Shown here: positions 9,322-17,634 of the stretch, piece by piece
Layout of the letters: every line of letters begins with the position of its first letter
Position numbering within the stretch: position 1 is the stretch's first letter
Assembly: GCF_004798935.1 (NCBI RefSeq)
Contig: NZ_RAHT01000002.1
Coordinates: 248,001-312,000 of the forward strand
Length of the DNA: 64,000 bases
Reading direction: 5' to 3'
Source of the DNA: Ningiella ruwaisensis
GTDB taxonomy: Bacteria > Pseudomonadota > Gammaproteobacteria > Enterobacterales > Alteromonadaceae
Program-made: the position numbers and the translations under genes
The notes under the pieces: model-generated
Databases searched by the model: none
Seen by the model: only the letters and a program-made list of their open reading frames with translations
Told to the model about the DNA's origin: nothing

Positions 9322-12018
9322 TTACGCGTAAAGTGGGTTAATTTTATCAGGGTCAATTTCTAACTCTTTGTGAGCAGACATCAAATCTTTCTCACTTAAA
9401 TCACCCTGTTTAAATAGTTCATAAAGTGCAGCATATGCAACATGGTTTGCATCAACCTCAAAATGACGACGCAAATTTTCGCGGCTGTCTGAGCGGCCAA
9501 ATCCGTCGGTGCCTAAGACGCGGTAAGAACCTGGAACAAACGGACGAACCTGCTCTGCATATGCCTTGATGTAGTCGGTTGCCGCAATCGTTGGTCCATC
9601 AAAACCATCGTTGAGCACTTCAGTAATATAAGGTACTTTTGCTTTCGCTTTAGGGTTGCGCATGTTGTGTCTGTCGCAATCTATACCGTCTCGTCCTAAC
9701 TCATTGAATGAAGTGGCGCTGTATACCTCGCAAGCCACACCATATTTATCGTGCAGTAATTCGGCCGCCTTGCGCACTTGCACTAAAATGGTTCCGCTTC
9801 CCAAGAGTTTTACCTTTTTCTTGGACTTGGCTGTACCGACTTTATCCAAAAGATAAATGCCTTTGAGAATACCGTCTTCACAGCCTTTTGGCATTTCTGG
9901 CTGAATGTAGTTTTCATTCATTACAGTAAGATAGAAGAACACATTTTCCTGCTCACTGAGCATGCGGCGAATACCATCTTGCACAATAACAGCAACTTCA
10001 TATCCGTAAGTTGGGTCATAGCTGACGCAATTTGGAATAAGCCCTGCCTGAATGTGGCTGTGACCGTCCTGGTGCTGCAAACCTTCACCGTTTAGCGTAG
10101 TGCGTCCTGCGGTACCGCCCACTAAAAAGCCGCGACACTGTGAATCGCCCGCGGCCCAGGCCATATCGCCAACTCGCTGAAAACCAAACATGGAGTAATA
10201 GATATACACCGGCAACATAGGAAGGTCGTTAAGCGAGTATGAGGTACCTGCCGCCACAAACGATGACATTGCACCTAACTCATTAATGCCTTCCTGAAGA
10301 ACTTGCCCTTTTTTATCTTCCCGGTAATAGGCCACCTGGTCTTTATCTTGCGGCACGTATTTTTGACCCGAGTTGGAATAAATACCCACCTGGCGGAACA
10401 AGCCTTCCATACCAAAGGTACGTGCTTCATCCGGAATAATTGGCACGACACGGTCGCCCATTTGCTTGTCTTTAAGCATTACAGTAAGTACGCGCACAAA
10501 GGCCATCGTAGTAGAGATTTCTCTATCTCCTGAACCTTTGGTGATGGCTTCAAAGGCTTTTAAAGGTGGAGCCGGTAGCTCTTCGCTTGATTTAGGGCGA
10601 CGTACTGGCATGTAGCCCTTTAAGGCTTCTCGCTTTTCTTTCAAATATTTATATTCGGGGCTGTCTTCATCAAATTTGAAGTATTTTAAGTCTTCGCATT
10701 CTGCATCTGATAAGGGAATGTTAAAGCGGTCACGATACGCTTTGACCGACTCGATATCCATTTTCTTAACGTTGTGCGCGATGTTTTTACCTTCACCGGC
10801 TGCGCCTAAGCCATACCCTTTTACGGTTTTAGCCAGGATAACTTGCGGACGCCCCTGAGTTTCGGTTGCGCGTTTGTAAGCCGCATAGACTTTAACCGGA
10901 TCATGACCACCACGGTTCAAGCGCCAAATGTCTTCATCAGACATATTGGCGACCATGTCTTTAAGTTCCGGATATTTGCCAAAGAAGTTCTCGCGCGTGT
11001 AGTTTCCGCCTTTGGCTTTGTAGTTTTGATACTCGCCGTCAACGGTCTCATTCATTACATCAAGTAATTTGCCTGATGTGTCGCGTGCGAGCAATGGATC
11101 CCAGTAACGACCCCAAATCACTTTGATCACTTCCCAGCCAGCGCCGCGGAATACGCCCTCGAGCTCCTGTATGATTTTGCCGTTACCACGAACAGGACCA
11201 TCAAGACGCTGCAGGTTACAGTTAATAACAAAGGTAAGGTTATCGAGGTTCTCACGCGAGGCTAAACCAATTGCACCCAAGCTTTCTGGCTCGTCTACCT
11301 CGCCATCTCCCATAAAGCACCATACGCGCTGATTGGAGCAATCTTTCAATCCACGGTTGGTCAAATATTTTAAAAAGCGTGCAAGATAAATTGCCTGCAT
11401 AGGGCCCAGGCCCATCGATACAGTAGGGAATTGCCAGAAGTCGGGCATTAATTTAGGGTGAGGGTAAGAAGATAAACCTTTACCATCCACTTCCTGACGG
11501 AACATATCGAGCTGTTCCTGAGTCAAGCGCCCTTCAATATATGCACGAGAATAGATGCCTGGCGATGCATGACCTTGTACAAACAAATAATCGCCGCCGT
11601 TATCTTCAGTTGGCGCTCGGAAAAAATGATTAAAGCCAACATCGTAAAGCATGGCTGAGGAGGCAAAACTGGAAATATGCCCACCAAGCTCTAGGTCTTT
11701 TTTCGAACCGCGCAGTACCATCATGATCGCATTCCAGCGGATAGCGTTGCGAATTTTCGTTTCAATGGTTTGATCGCCAGGCATGGTTGGTTCTTGGCCT
11801 GCCGGAATAGTATTTATATAAGCGGTCGTTGCGTCATACGGCAAATGAGCGCCATTGCGTCGTGCTTTTTCAATCAGCGACTCGAGTAAAAAGTGCGCTC
11901 TATCCACGCCCTCTTCTTCAAGCACCGCCTCAAGTGCGTCTAACCATTCATTGGTTTCTTGCGGGTCAATATCTTGACGAGTGCTACCTGCCCCAATGTT
12001 GTTGCCGTTGTCAGCCAT
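9322..12018 (-). CDS. aceE: Pyruvate dehydrogenase E1 component
   Basis: An 898-residue homodimeric-type E1 enzyme that decarboxylates pyruvate using thiamine diphosphate and acetylates the lipoyl groups of AceF. The N-terminal segment with DPQETNEWLDAL, the GHISSFASSA segment, the ThDP-binding GDGEVDEPES followed by NLTFVINCNLQRLDGPVRGN, and the DEARTFGMEGLF segment are all as in the E. coli-type enzyme. The length is close to the 887 residues of E. coli AceE. It is followed after 12 bp by aceF. Upstream, a 402-bp gap with two dyad elements separates it from pdhR. No PdhR box is visible directly upstream of aceE, so transcription probably starts ahead of pdhR. Confidence 0.97.
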   Translation of the reverse strand: MADNGNNIGAGSTRQDIDPQETNEWLDALEAVLEEEGVDRAHFLLESLIEKARRNGAHLPYDATTAYINTIPAGQEPTMPGDQTIETKIRNAIRWNAIMMVLRGSKKDLELGGHISSFASSAMLYDVGFNHFFRAPTEDNGGDYLFVQGHASPGIYSRAYIEGRLTQEQLDMFRQEVDGKGLSSYPHPKLMPDFWQFPTVSMGLGPMQAIYLARFLKYLTNRGLKDCSNQRVWCFMGDGEVDEPESLGAIGLASRENLDNLTFVINCNLQRLDGPVRGNGKIIQELEGVFRGAGWEVIKVIWGRYWDPLLARDTSGKLLDVMNETVDGEYQNYKAKGGNYTRENFFGKYPELKDMVANMSDEDIWRLNRGGHDPVKVYAAYKRATETQGRPQVILAKTVKGYGLGAAGEGKNIAHNVKKMDIESVKAYRDRFNIPLSDAECEDLKYFKFDEDSPEYKYLKEKREALKGYMPVRRPKSSEELPAPPLKAFEAITKGSGDREISTTMAFVRVLTVMLKDKQMGDRVVPIIPDEARTFGMEGLFRQVGIYSNSGQKYVPQDKDQVAYYREDKKGQVLQEGINELGAMSSFVAAGTSYSLNDLPMLPVYIYYSMFGFQRVGDMAWAAGDSQCRGFLVGGTAGRTTLNGEGLQHQDGHSHIQAGLIPNCVSYDPTYGYEVAVIVQDGIRRMLSEQENVFFYLTVMNENYIQPEMPKGCEDGILKGIYLLDKVGTAKSKKKVKLLGSGTILVQVRKAAELLHDKYGVACEVYSATSFNELGRDGIDCDRHNMRNPKAKAKVPYITEVLNDGFDGPTIAATDYIKAYAEQVRPFVPGSYRVLGTDGFGRSDSRENLRRHFEVDANHVAYAALYELFKQGDLSEKDLMSAHKELEIDPDKINPLYA

Positions 12019-12068
12019 AGTTATGTCCTATTCTCTTGTTCAAGGGTTTGTTTTGGCTCTGGTTTGGT

Positions 12069-12220
12069 TTAGCTCAGGTTAAATACATTGTAGAGGGCAG
12101 TGATTCGCTTAAAAAAGACGCATAAACCCATCCATGGGGCTCCACGTCGGCATCCTTGCCGACGAGGCTTTTTTAAGCGAATCACTACCCTCTTTATACA
12201 ATGTACTTAACCTGAGCTAA
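12069..12220 (-). repeat. Dyad element H3 (long-arm double-hairpin repeat)
   Basis: Arms of about 50 bases, 12069-12117 and 12168-12220, pair with one short insertion; AGTGATTCGCTTAAAAAAG against its complement is perfect apart from small differences further out. Inside are CCCATCCATGGG (12128-12139) and GTCGGCATCCTTGCCGAC (12146-12163). The inner motifs are shared with the other elements, but the arm sequence is not found elsewhere in the window. Confidence 0.85.
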
Positions 12221-12255
12221 CCACTACCTCCAATCAAACCGTGTTTTAAATATAA

Positions 12256-12398
12256 TGCTGCGAAGATTTAAGTTAAGAGAGGAAGTACTGCGGTTAAAAA
12301 GCGTCTGCCGACATGGATGTCGGCAGTCGAGCGCCCCATGGATGGGTTCAAGCGACTTTTTAACCGCAGTACTTCCTCTCCCTTAAATCTTTACAGCA
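12256..12398 (-). repeat. Dyad element H4 (long-arm double-hairpin repeat)
   Basis: Arms 12256-12301 and 12356-12398 pair almost without break; GAAGTACTGCGGTTAAAAAG and its complement are perfect. Inside are a hairpin with CTGCCGACATGG and ATGTCGGCAG (12305-12326), the linker TCGAGCGC, CCCATGGATGGG (12335-12346) and TTCAAGCGA. The outer end is 22 bases past the pdhR stop codon. It is inverted relative to its neighbour H3. Confidence 0.85.
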
Positions 12399-12420
12399 CT
12401 TACAACCGTTAAAACGGTTT

Positions 12421-13203
12421 TTATTCGTTTATTAGTCTTCTTAAGCTTCGTTGAACATTCGCGTTGCGTTGATTAATGTCCAACAAAGTTTTCTCAATAT
12501 ATTCCAAATGCTTATGCGATGCAGAGCGTGCCATTATCGGGTCGCGCTTTACAATAGCATCAACAATATCCTTTCTTTGCTGCTGTATTTTTTGCTCTAC
12601 GCTGTTGATATCTTCAGCGCCAGCTCGCAGCATCGCAAAGTTTCGCTGGATATTGTCAACCAACATAGGTTGCATCGTGCGCATAACATGCAGCAGCACC
12701 ATATTATGCGATGCCTTCGCCATCGTCAGATAAAAATCAGATAGCGCTGTTGCTTCCCTGGTGGCTTTAATCTCAGCAGCTTCAACCTCACTCGATTCTC
12801 CGCTCAGCGTTTGCAAAGCATACAGAGAGTCGGTTATCGCTTTGTAATCATCTTCCTGCCCACGTAGTGCCGCATAGTAAGCTGCCATGCCTTCTAGTGC
12901 GTGCCTGAACTCTAATAAATCAAATTGCGTTTCGGGTCGAGTGGCAACCAATTCCATCAGCGGATCGGTCATTGCTTTATTTAAACTTTTCGTAACAAAG
13001 GTGCCGCCGCCCTGCTTGCGTTCAATCAAGCCTTTTGCAGTAAGATTTTGGATGGCTTCGCGAAGAGATGGGCGTGATACTTGAAATTTTTCAGCGAGCA
13101 TACGTTCAGGCAATAGCTTTTCGCCGGCGGTCAGCGTGCCGTCCAAGATCATCGATTCAAGACGCTCGGTGATCATGTCAGATATTTTTGCCTGCTTAAT
13201 CAT
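12421..13203 (-). CDS. pdhR: Pyruvate dehydrogenase complex transcriptional repressor PdhR (GntR/FadR family)
   Basis: A 260-residue GntR-family regulator of the FadR subgroup. The N-terminal winged helix covers about residues 5-75, with LPERMLAEKFQVSRPSLREAI and the wing GLIERKQGGGTFV. The C-terminal half is the helical ligand-binding domain, which in E. coli PdhR senses pyruvate. Its position directly upstream of aceE and the perfect operator 55 bp before its start support both the name and autoregulation. AAGGTAAG lies upstream of the ATG. It should repress the pdh unit when pyruvate is low. The name is supported by synteny as well as sequence. Confidence 0.93.
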   Translation of the reverse strand: MIKQAKISDMITERLESMILDGTLTAGEKLLPERMLAEKFQVSRPSLREAIQNLTAKGLIERKQGGGTFVTKSLNKAMTDPLMELVATRPETQFDLLEFRHALEGMAAYYAALRGQEDDYKAITDSLYALQTLSGESSEVEAAEIKATREATALSDFYLTMAKASHNMVLLHVMRTMQPMLVDNIQRNFAMLRAGAEDINSVEQKIQQQRKDIVDAIVKRDPIMARSASHKHLEYIEKTLLDINQRNANVQRSLRRLINE

Positions 13204-13257
13204 TCACTTACCTTAAAATTAAAGTTGAATTTTCAGACCCGAATGCAAATTCAGAAT

Positions 13258-13272
13258 ATTGGTAATACCAAT
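13258..13272. promoter_or_regulatory. PdhR operator
   Basis: ATTGGTAATACCAAT is a perfect palindrome that matches the PdhR consensus ATTGGT-N3-ACCAAT of enterobacteria. It lies 55 bp upstream of the pdhR start codon, where it would control pdhR and, by readthrough, aceE-aceF-lpdA. Confidence 0.88.
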
Positions 13273-13315
13273 TAACCAAAGCATTGTAGGCAAGTTTTAT
13301 CTAAACGTAAAGCGT

Positions 13316-14317
13316 TTAGGCAACTACTCCGACCATTGTGAGTAAAGATAAGGCAACTAATATAAACACTATGTTTCGCTTAACCAGTTTCACCAATTGC
13401 AGCGGTTCATTTAAATGCGCATCGCAATCACCCACATCTTCAGCCGCTTTTGACACGCGCGCCAAAGCATCGTAGGCAGAAACAGAGGCATCGGTCATTA
13501 TCTCAAACCAGGCAGAAAGCGCGTTTGAGAAATGCCCAACCACTAAAAATCCAAAGGCCGTAATTCGTACCGGTATCCAGTCAAGAACAAAAAGTAACTT
13601 TGCCGCATCAGTATGTTCCTGATTTACCTGCACAACTTCAACCTCTGCTCTGTCTATATCAATATCCTCTTCAACCGGTTTATTAAACTCGCTACTGTGC
13701 GCAGACTCACCTACGGCGCATGCTTGCTCATCGTGCACTTTCTTATCATGCGCCGTCTCATCATGTACTTTCTCATCATACGTAGCTGCGTTTTGCGCAC
13801 TAACGTTTGCCATGCGCTTGTTAAAAAATACCCACTCTTTTACCAGGGAATAAAAAATTACGCCGGGAATACCCAAAAATATGAAAAACAAGATGACCGA
13901 TGCATATTGACGATAATTGACCAGCACCAACTGTTTACCTACATTGGTAAGCTCACCGCCTTCATTTCCAAATTCCATGCTATGAAGCTGACAAGCCTGA
14001 AAGTCTTCTCGATGTGCCGCCTCTAAATAGCGTTTATAGGTTTTGCGGGTGACCGGACATCCGAGGCAAACCCAAAGTACTACTAAGTAAAGGAAGAAAA
14101 CGATTAATGCAGGTAAGTATTCCACTAACAACCAGGCAATAAAGGGAGGAACTGCTGCAACTAGGATCACCGAGACTAGGCCGGCGTTAGCCTTTATCCA
14201 GTTTTTTTCCTGCAAAAAACTAAAATAGGACTCAGCCAAGCTTGCAATGTGAAATTGCTTGGACTTTGTGGTAACGCGCTCTAGCGCCATTACTATTAAT
14301 AAGGCAAATAAGGTCAA
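13316..14317 (-). CDS. ampE: AmpE-like inner-membrane protein (beta-lactamase signalling modulator)
   Basis: A 333-residue membrane protein of the AmpE/CobD-like family. The TTG start at 14317 reads MTLFALLIVMALER, which matches the E. coli AmpE start, with GAGTAAA upstream. Hydrophobic segments are seen near residues 46-90, around 135-160 and at the C-terminal end (VFILVALSLLTMVGVV). E. coli AmpE has 284 residues; the extra length is a hydrophilic insert (about residues 180-235) with repeated HDE/HDK units, coded by short DNA repeats at about 13728-13780. The role in ampC induction is known only genetically in enterobacteria. Its usual partner ampD is missing from the space between this gene and nadC. 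Confidence 0.82.
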   Translation of the reverse strand: MTLFALLIVMALERVTTKSKQFHIASLAESYFSFLQEKNWIKANAGLVSVILVAAVPPFIAWLLVEYLPALIVFFLYLVVLWVCLGCPVTRKTYKRYLEAAHREDFQACQLHSMEFGNEGGELTNVGKQLVLVNYRQYASVILFFIFLGIPGVIFYSLVKEWVFFNKRMANVSAQNAATYDEKVHDETAHDKKVHDEQACAVGESAHSSEFNKPVEEDIDIDRAEVEVVQVNQEHTDAAKLLFVLDWIPVRITAFGFLVVGHFSNALSAWFEIMTDASVSAYDALARVSKAAEDVGDCDAHLNEPLQLVKLVKRNIVFILVALSLLTMVGVVA

Positions 14318-14516
14318 GGTTTACTCAACTTATGTTAGTCAACACACGTAGCCTTAAGTATATGTGCTATGCGCATTTGATCAATGCTTATCGCTGAGCA
14401 TCGCACTCAAGGTGCCGGGGTTCAAGCAAGAATTGCGTTTTTATAGTAAAAGAAACTTAAGCTCAGCAAGCTAGTCATGTAAACTCTTCGCAAAATTTTA
14501 CTGAGTAAGTTTGTAT

Positions 14517-15377
14517 ATGCCTTCTACGATGCTTTCAAATTATGATTTAAACATTGCTGACGACGTGCGTGCCGCCCTTTCAGAAGACTTGGGCGGCTAT
14601 GTCAATCCGCTCAATGATATTACCGCGATGCTGATTGACGAAACAAGTTTTGCCCACGCTTATATTATAACTCGTGAAGCAGGCGTGCTTTGCGGCGTTG
14701 CCTGGGCCACCGAAGCATTTAAACAAATAGACGAAGCCATCGAACTTGAATGGCTGAAACAGGATGGCGATGAACTGTCAACTAATGATGTATTAGTTAA
14801 AATAAAAGGCAAAGCAAGAGCAATATTAAGCGCTGAGCGAACCGCACTTAACTTCCTGCAATTTTTAAGCGGAACGGCAAGCACAACCAAGCGCTATGCC
14901 GCTATACTAGCCGAAAGTAGAACTTCTTTGCTCGACACGCGAAAAACCATACCGGGTTATAGACAAGCCCAAAAATATGCAGTAGTTTGTGGCGGCGGAA
15001 AAAATCACCGCATAGGGCTATATGATGCATACTTATTAAAAGAAAATCATATAAAGGCCTGCGGCAGCATAAGCAATGCTGTGAATAAAGCACGCGCTAT
15101 GAACCCAAGTAAACCTATTGAAGTTGAAGTAGAAAATCTTGATGAACTTCATCAAGCTATTTCAGCAGGCGCCGATATAGTAATGCTTGATAATTTCAAC
15201 AACGAACAAGTAAAAGAGGCAGTTTCTATTGCCAACGGGCGTTGTAAACTTGAAGTTTCAGGCAATATTACTGACGAAAGACTGCTGGAATTAGCAAGTA
15301 CTGGAGTGGATTACGTGTCGTCTGGTGCAATAACAAAGCATGTTAAGGCATTAGACTTATCGCTTTTAATTGAGTAA
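14517..15377 (+). CDS. nadC: Nicotinate-nucleotide pyrophosphorylase (quinolinate phosphoribosyltransferase)
   Basis: A 286-residue enzyme of NAD synthesis that converts quinolinate and PRPP to nicotinate mononucleotide, CO2 and pyrophosphate. The N-terminal EDLGG...NDITA, the RTALNFLQFLSGTAS helix, DTRKTIPGYR, KYAVVCGGGKNHR and IEVEVENLDEL are all family signatures, including the basic residues that bind PRPP and quinolinate. The ATG at 14517 with GAGTAAG upstream is preferred over a TTG at 14511. It is divergent from ampE, with a 199-bp gap in between, and is followed by the pilin gene, as in the E. coli order nadC-ppdD. Confidence 0.95.
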   Translation: MPSTMLSNYDLNIADDVRAALSEDLGGYVNPLNDITAMLIDETSFAHAYIITREAGVLCGVAWATEAFKQIDEAIELEWLKQDGDELSTNDVLVKIKGKARAILSAERTALNFLQFLSGTASTTKRYAAILAESRTSLLDTRKTIPGYRQAQKYAVVCGGGKNHRIGLYDAYLLKENHIKACGSISNAVNKARAMNPSKPIEVEVENLDELHQAISAGADIVMLDNFNNEQVKEAVSIANGRCKLEVSGNITDERLLELASTGVDYVSSGAITKHVKALDLSLLIE

Positions 15378-15519
15378 TTTCAAACACTTAAATTATAAAG
15401 GCGCTAAGCAACACGAAACGCTTGTTTGAAAACATACACTTAAGTATGCGCTTGCATACTTCACAACTTGGTTGATGGTTTTATAATCGTTTCCGAGGTT
15501 GAGGAGAGAGTGTTGTTCA

Positions 15520-15534
15520 CGACTTGTCTTTTGC
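15520..15534 (+). promoter_or_regulatory. Possible sigma-54 promoter upstream of pilA (weak)
   Basis: CGACTTG-N4-TTGCA has the -12 TTGCA element of RpoN promoters at the right spacing, but its -24 half (CGACTTG against TGGCACG) is poor, with GA in place of GG. Pilin genes in some pseudomonads use RpoN. It lies about 95 bp before the pilin start codon. A low-confidence call. Confidence 0.25.
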
Positions 15535-15628
15535 AGCCATTATTTCGTAGCTAGTAATAACTTGCTTAGTTTAAGTAATTTAACTTTGAAATTGACGCGT
15601 TAGCAACGCACTATGAGGAATGTACACC

Positions 15629-16054
15629 ATGTCTAAATTTAACAAATCTGCTCAAAAAGGTTTTACCTTAATCGAACTAATGATTGTTGTTGCAATCATC
15701 GGTATTCTTGCTGCAATCGCATTGCCAGCTTATCAGAACTACACAGACCGTGCTAAGTTCTCTGAACTAAAAACAGCGTCAACTTCTGCTCGTTCTGCTG
15801 TTACAATTTGTGTTCAGTTGACGGCTGATATTGACCTTTGTGATTCTGGTGAAGAATCAATCCCTGGAACTACTACTGCTAGCGACGACGTGGTTGGCGT
15901 TGACGTTGAGAATGGCGTGATCAGCATAACAGGCCGCACAAACAATAAAATTGGTGGAGAAGACCCAACCTACACACTTACGCCTACTTACACAGCTGCA
16001 ACTGGCGAGCTTACATGGGCTGAAACCTGTGTGCCTGCAACTCAGTGCGATTAA
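15629..16054 (+). CDS. pilA: Type IV major pilin (PilA-like)
   Basis: A 141-residue type IVa prepilin. The leader [11 protein letters not shown] is short and basic, and PilD would cut between Gly11 and Phe12. The mature N-terminus [20 protein letters not shown] is the classic hydrophobic helix with Glu5. Four cysteines (in TICV, LCDS, ETCV and TQCD) suggest two disulfides, the last one forming the usual C-terminal D-region. The ATG at 15629 is chosen over 15620 because GAGGA is correctly spaced only for it. A strong terminator follows at once, so the pilin message is probably monocistronic. The gene stands where ppdD/pilA sits in the E. coli order. Confidence 0.93.
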   Translation: MSKFNKSAQKGFTLIELMIVVAIIGILAAIALPAYQNYTDRAKFSELKTASTSARSAVTICVQLTADIDLCDSGEESIPGTTTASDDVVGVDVENGVISITGRTNNKIGGEDPTYTLTPTYTAATGELTWAETCVPATQCD

Positions 16055-16072
16055 TTAAAGCTTATCTTCTAC

Positions 16073-16097
16073 AAAGCCCAGCTCGCTGGGCTTTTTT
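16073..16097 (+). terminator. Rho-independent terminator after pilA
   Basis: A nine-bp stem AAAGCCCAG/CTGGGCTTT with a CTCG loop is followed by a T-run. It starts 18 bases after the pilin stop codon and ends before the pilC ribosome site, so it would separate abundant pilin transcripts from pilC. Confidence 0.9.
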
Positions 16098-16124
16098 ATC
16101 TCCCATGTTGAATGAGGGTAAACA

Positions 16125-17336
16125 ATGGCTAAAGTTGCAGAAACATTTGTATGGCAAGGTTCCGACCGAAACGGTAAAAAAACGAAAGGCGAAATATCTG
16201 CTACAAACGTAATTGAGGCAAAAAATTTATTAAGACGCCAAGGTATTTCAGCAAAATCGGTCCGGAAACAACCTAAGCCACTTTTTAAGCTCGGCGATAA
16301 AAAGGCGAGTGCCCAAGATATTTCAATTATTTCTCGCCAAATCGCTACCATGCTCAATGCAGGTGTTACGCTAATTCAAAGCCTTGAAATGATTGGACAG
16401 GGCCATAATAAACCCGCTGTGCGAAAGATGATGGCTGATATCACTGGAGAAGTAAAATCCGGCAATCCACTGAATACCACACTCAGAAAATATCCTCTTC
16501 AATTCGATGATTTATATTGTGATCTCGTAGAAACCGGTGAGCAATCAGGTTCACTTGAGACAGTTTATGACCGAATAGCTACCTACAAAGAAAAAGCAGA
16601 AGCTCTTAAATCTAAAATTAAAAAAGCGATGTTTTATCCAATAGCAGTATTGGTAGTCGCTTTTATCGTTACTATCATCCTGCTTATCTATGTTGTACCG
16701 CAATTCGAAAGCATATTTGCAGGTTTTGGCGCTGAATTGCCAGCATTTACTCAATTTGTTCTAAATATTTCTGACTTTGTGCAAAGCTATGGCATTTATA
16801 TCGGTGCAGGTATGGGGGCAGCAGGCTTTCTTTTTGTGCGAGCCCACCGCAACTCACAAAAACTGCGAGACGGGGTTGATACCTATGTACTTAAAATCCC
16901 GGTCATTGGTGAAATACTGAAAAAAGCCTCAATTGCTCGCTTTACCCGAACTCTATCTACCACCTTTGCTGCGGGTGTTCCGTTAATTGGCGCACTCGAT
17001 TCGGCCGCAGGAGCATCTGGTAATGCGGTTTATCGTGATGCCATTCAATATATTCGTAAAGAGGTTGCGGGCGGTATTCAAATGAATGTGGCTATGCGCG
17101 CAACGGCGGTTTTTCCTGATATGGTGACACAAATGGTTGCCATTGGTGAAGAATCAGGCTCGGTAGATGAGATGCTGAGCAAAATCGCCACCATTTATGA
17201 AGCTGAAGTAGACGATATGGTTGATGGCTTAACCGCTCTTTTAGAACCAATGATTATGGCGGTTTTAGGTGTGGTCATTGGTGGTTTAATTATCGCCATG
17301 TACTTACCTATCTTCCAAATGGGCGCGGTTGTTTAA
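16125..17336 (+). CDS. pilC: Type IV pilus inner-membrane platform protein PilC
   Basis: A 403-residue GspF/PilC-family platform protein, which couples the pilus motor ATPases to assembly. Two repeated cytoplasmic T2SSF domains are seen, each with the family pattern around the G-E-x-S-G signature (VETGEQSGSLETVYDRIA near 133 and AIGEESGSVDEMLSKIA near 340). Three membrane segments lie at about 170-195, 222-240 and 375-398 (MIMAVLGVVIGGLIIAMYLP). GAGGG precedes the ATG. The usual upstream neighbour, the extension ATPase gene pilB, is not here: only 70 bp and a terminator separate pilA from pilC. Confidence 0.95.
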   Translation: MAKVAETFVWQGSDRNGKKTKGEISATNVIEAKNLLRRQGISAKSVRKQPKPLFKLGDKKASAQDISIISRQIATMLNAGVTLIQSLEMIGQGHNKPAVRKMMADITGEVKSGNPLNTTLRKYPLQFDDLYCDLVETGEQSGSLETVYDRIATYKEKAEALKSKIKKAMFYPIAVLVVAFIVTIILLIYVVPQFESIFAGFGAELPAFTQFVLNISDFVQSYGIYIGAGMGAAGFLFVRAHRNSQKLRDGVDTYVLKIPVIGEILKKASIARFTRTLSTTFAAGVPLIGALDSAAGASGNAVYRDAIQYIRKEVAGGIQMNVAMRATAVFPDMVTQMVAIGEESGSVDEMLSKIATIYEAEVDDMVDGLTALLEPMIMAVLGVVIGGLIIAMYLPIFQMGAVV

Positions 17337-17388
17337 ATTACCAAATCAAAATTTAGCCCAGCTGGCAACTCATATCTTTATTAATACA

Positions 17389-17416
17389 AGCAACCCGCTT
17401 AACTAAGCGGGTTGCT
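17389..17416 (+). terminator. Stem-loop terminator after pilC
   Basis: AGCAACCCGCTTA pairs with TAAGCGGGTTGCT around a two- or three-base loop. It lies about 50 bp after the pilC stop. The T-run that follows is short, so termination strength is uncertain. Confidence 0.65.
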
Positions 17417-17634
17417 AAATTACACACCTCGTTTTTTTAAGCATCTTAAAAATAACCTAAGCTCCAAAAGCTGAATTATTCTATGTTTATTACCTCACGA
17501 TAACACAAGCATCACTTTGATTAAGTCAGCGTTTGTGGCAAATACGTAATAATCTGATACTGCTATACTATGAATAAGCACTTTAGTGAATAGCCGGTAA
17601 AGGGCTGATATTTAAATAAACTCGGAGGGGTATT
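17417..17634. other. Intergenic stretch upstream of a small ORF and the EamA gene
   Basis: Together with the preceding terminator and the following small ORF, this makes up the 391-bp pilC-EamA gap. The sequence is AT-rich. No clear promoter can be picked by eye, and it ends in the strong ribosome site CTCGGAGGGG that serves the small ORF. Confidence 0.5.

Larger units (their letters stand above)
12019..12420. other. Intergenic region pdhR-aceE with two oppositely oriented dyad elements
   Basis: This 402-bp gap lies inside the presumed pdhR-aceE-aceF-lpdA unit. It is almost fully occupied by dyad elements H4 (next to the pdhR stop) and H3 (next to the aceE start). Between them are about 35 bp without evident features, and the aceE leader of about 50 bp holds GGACAT upstream of the ATG. 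No gene is seen. Confidence 0.8.

Noticed and set aside
8777-9331. 184-residue Ser-rich plus-strand frame
   Set aside because: It is antisense to the first and second lipoyl domains of aceF and their linkers. The low-complexity composition comes from the acidic linkers on the coding strand.
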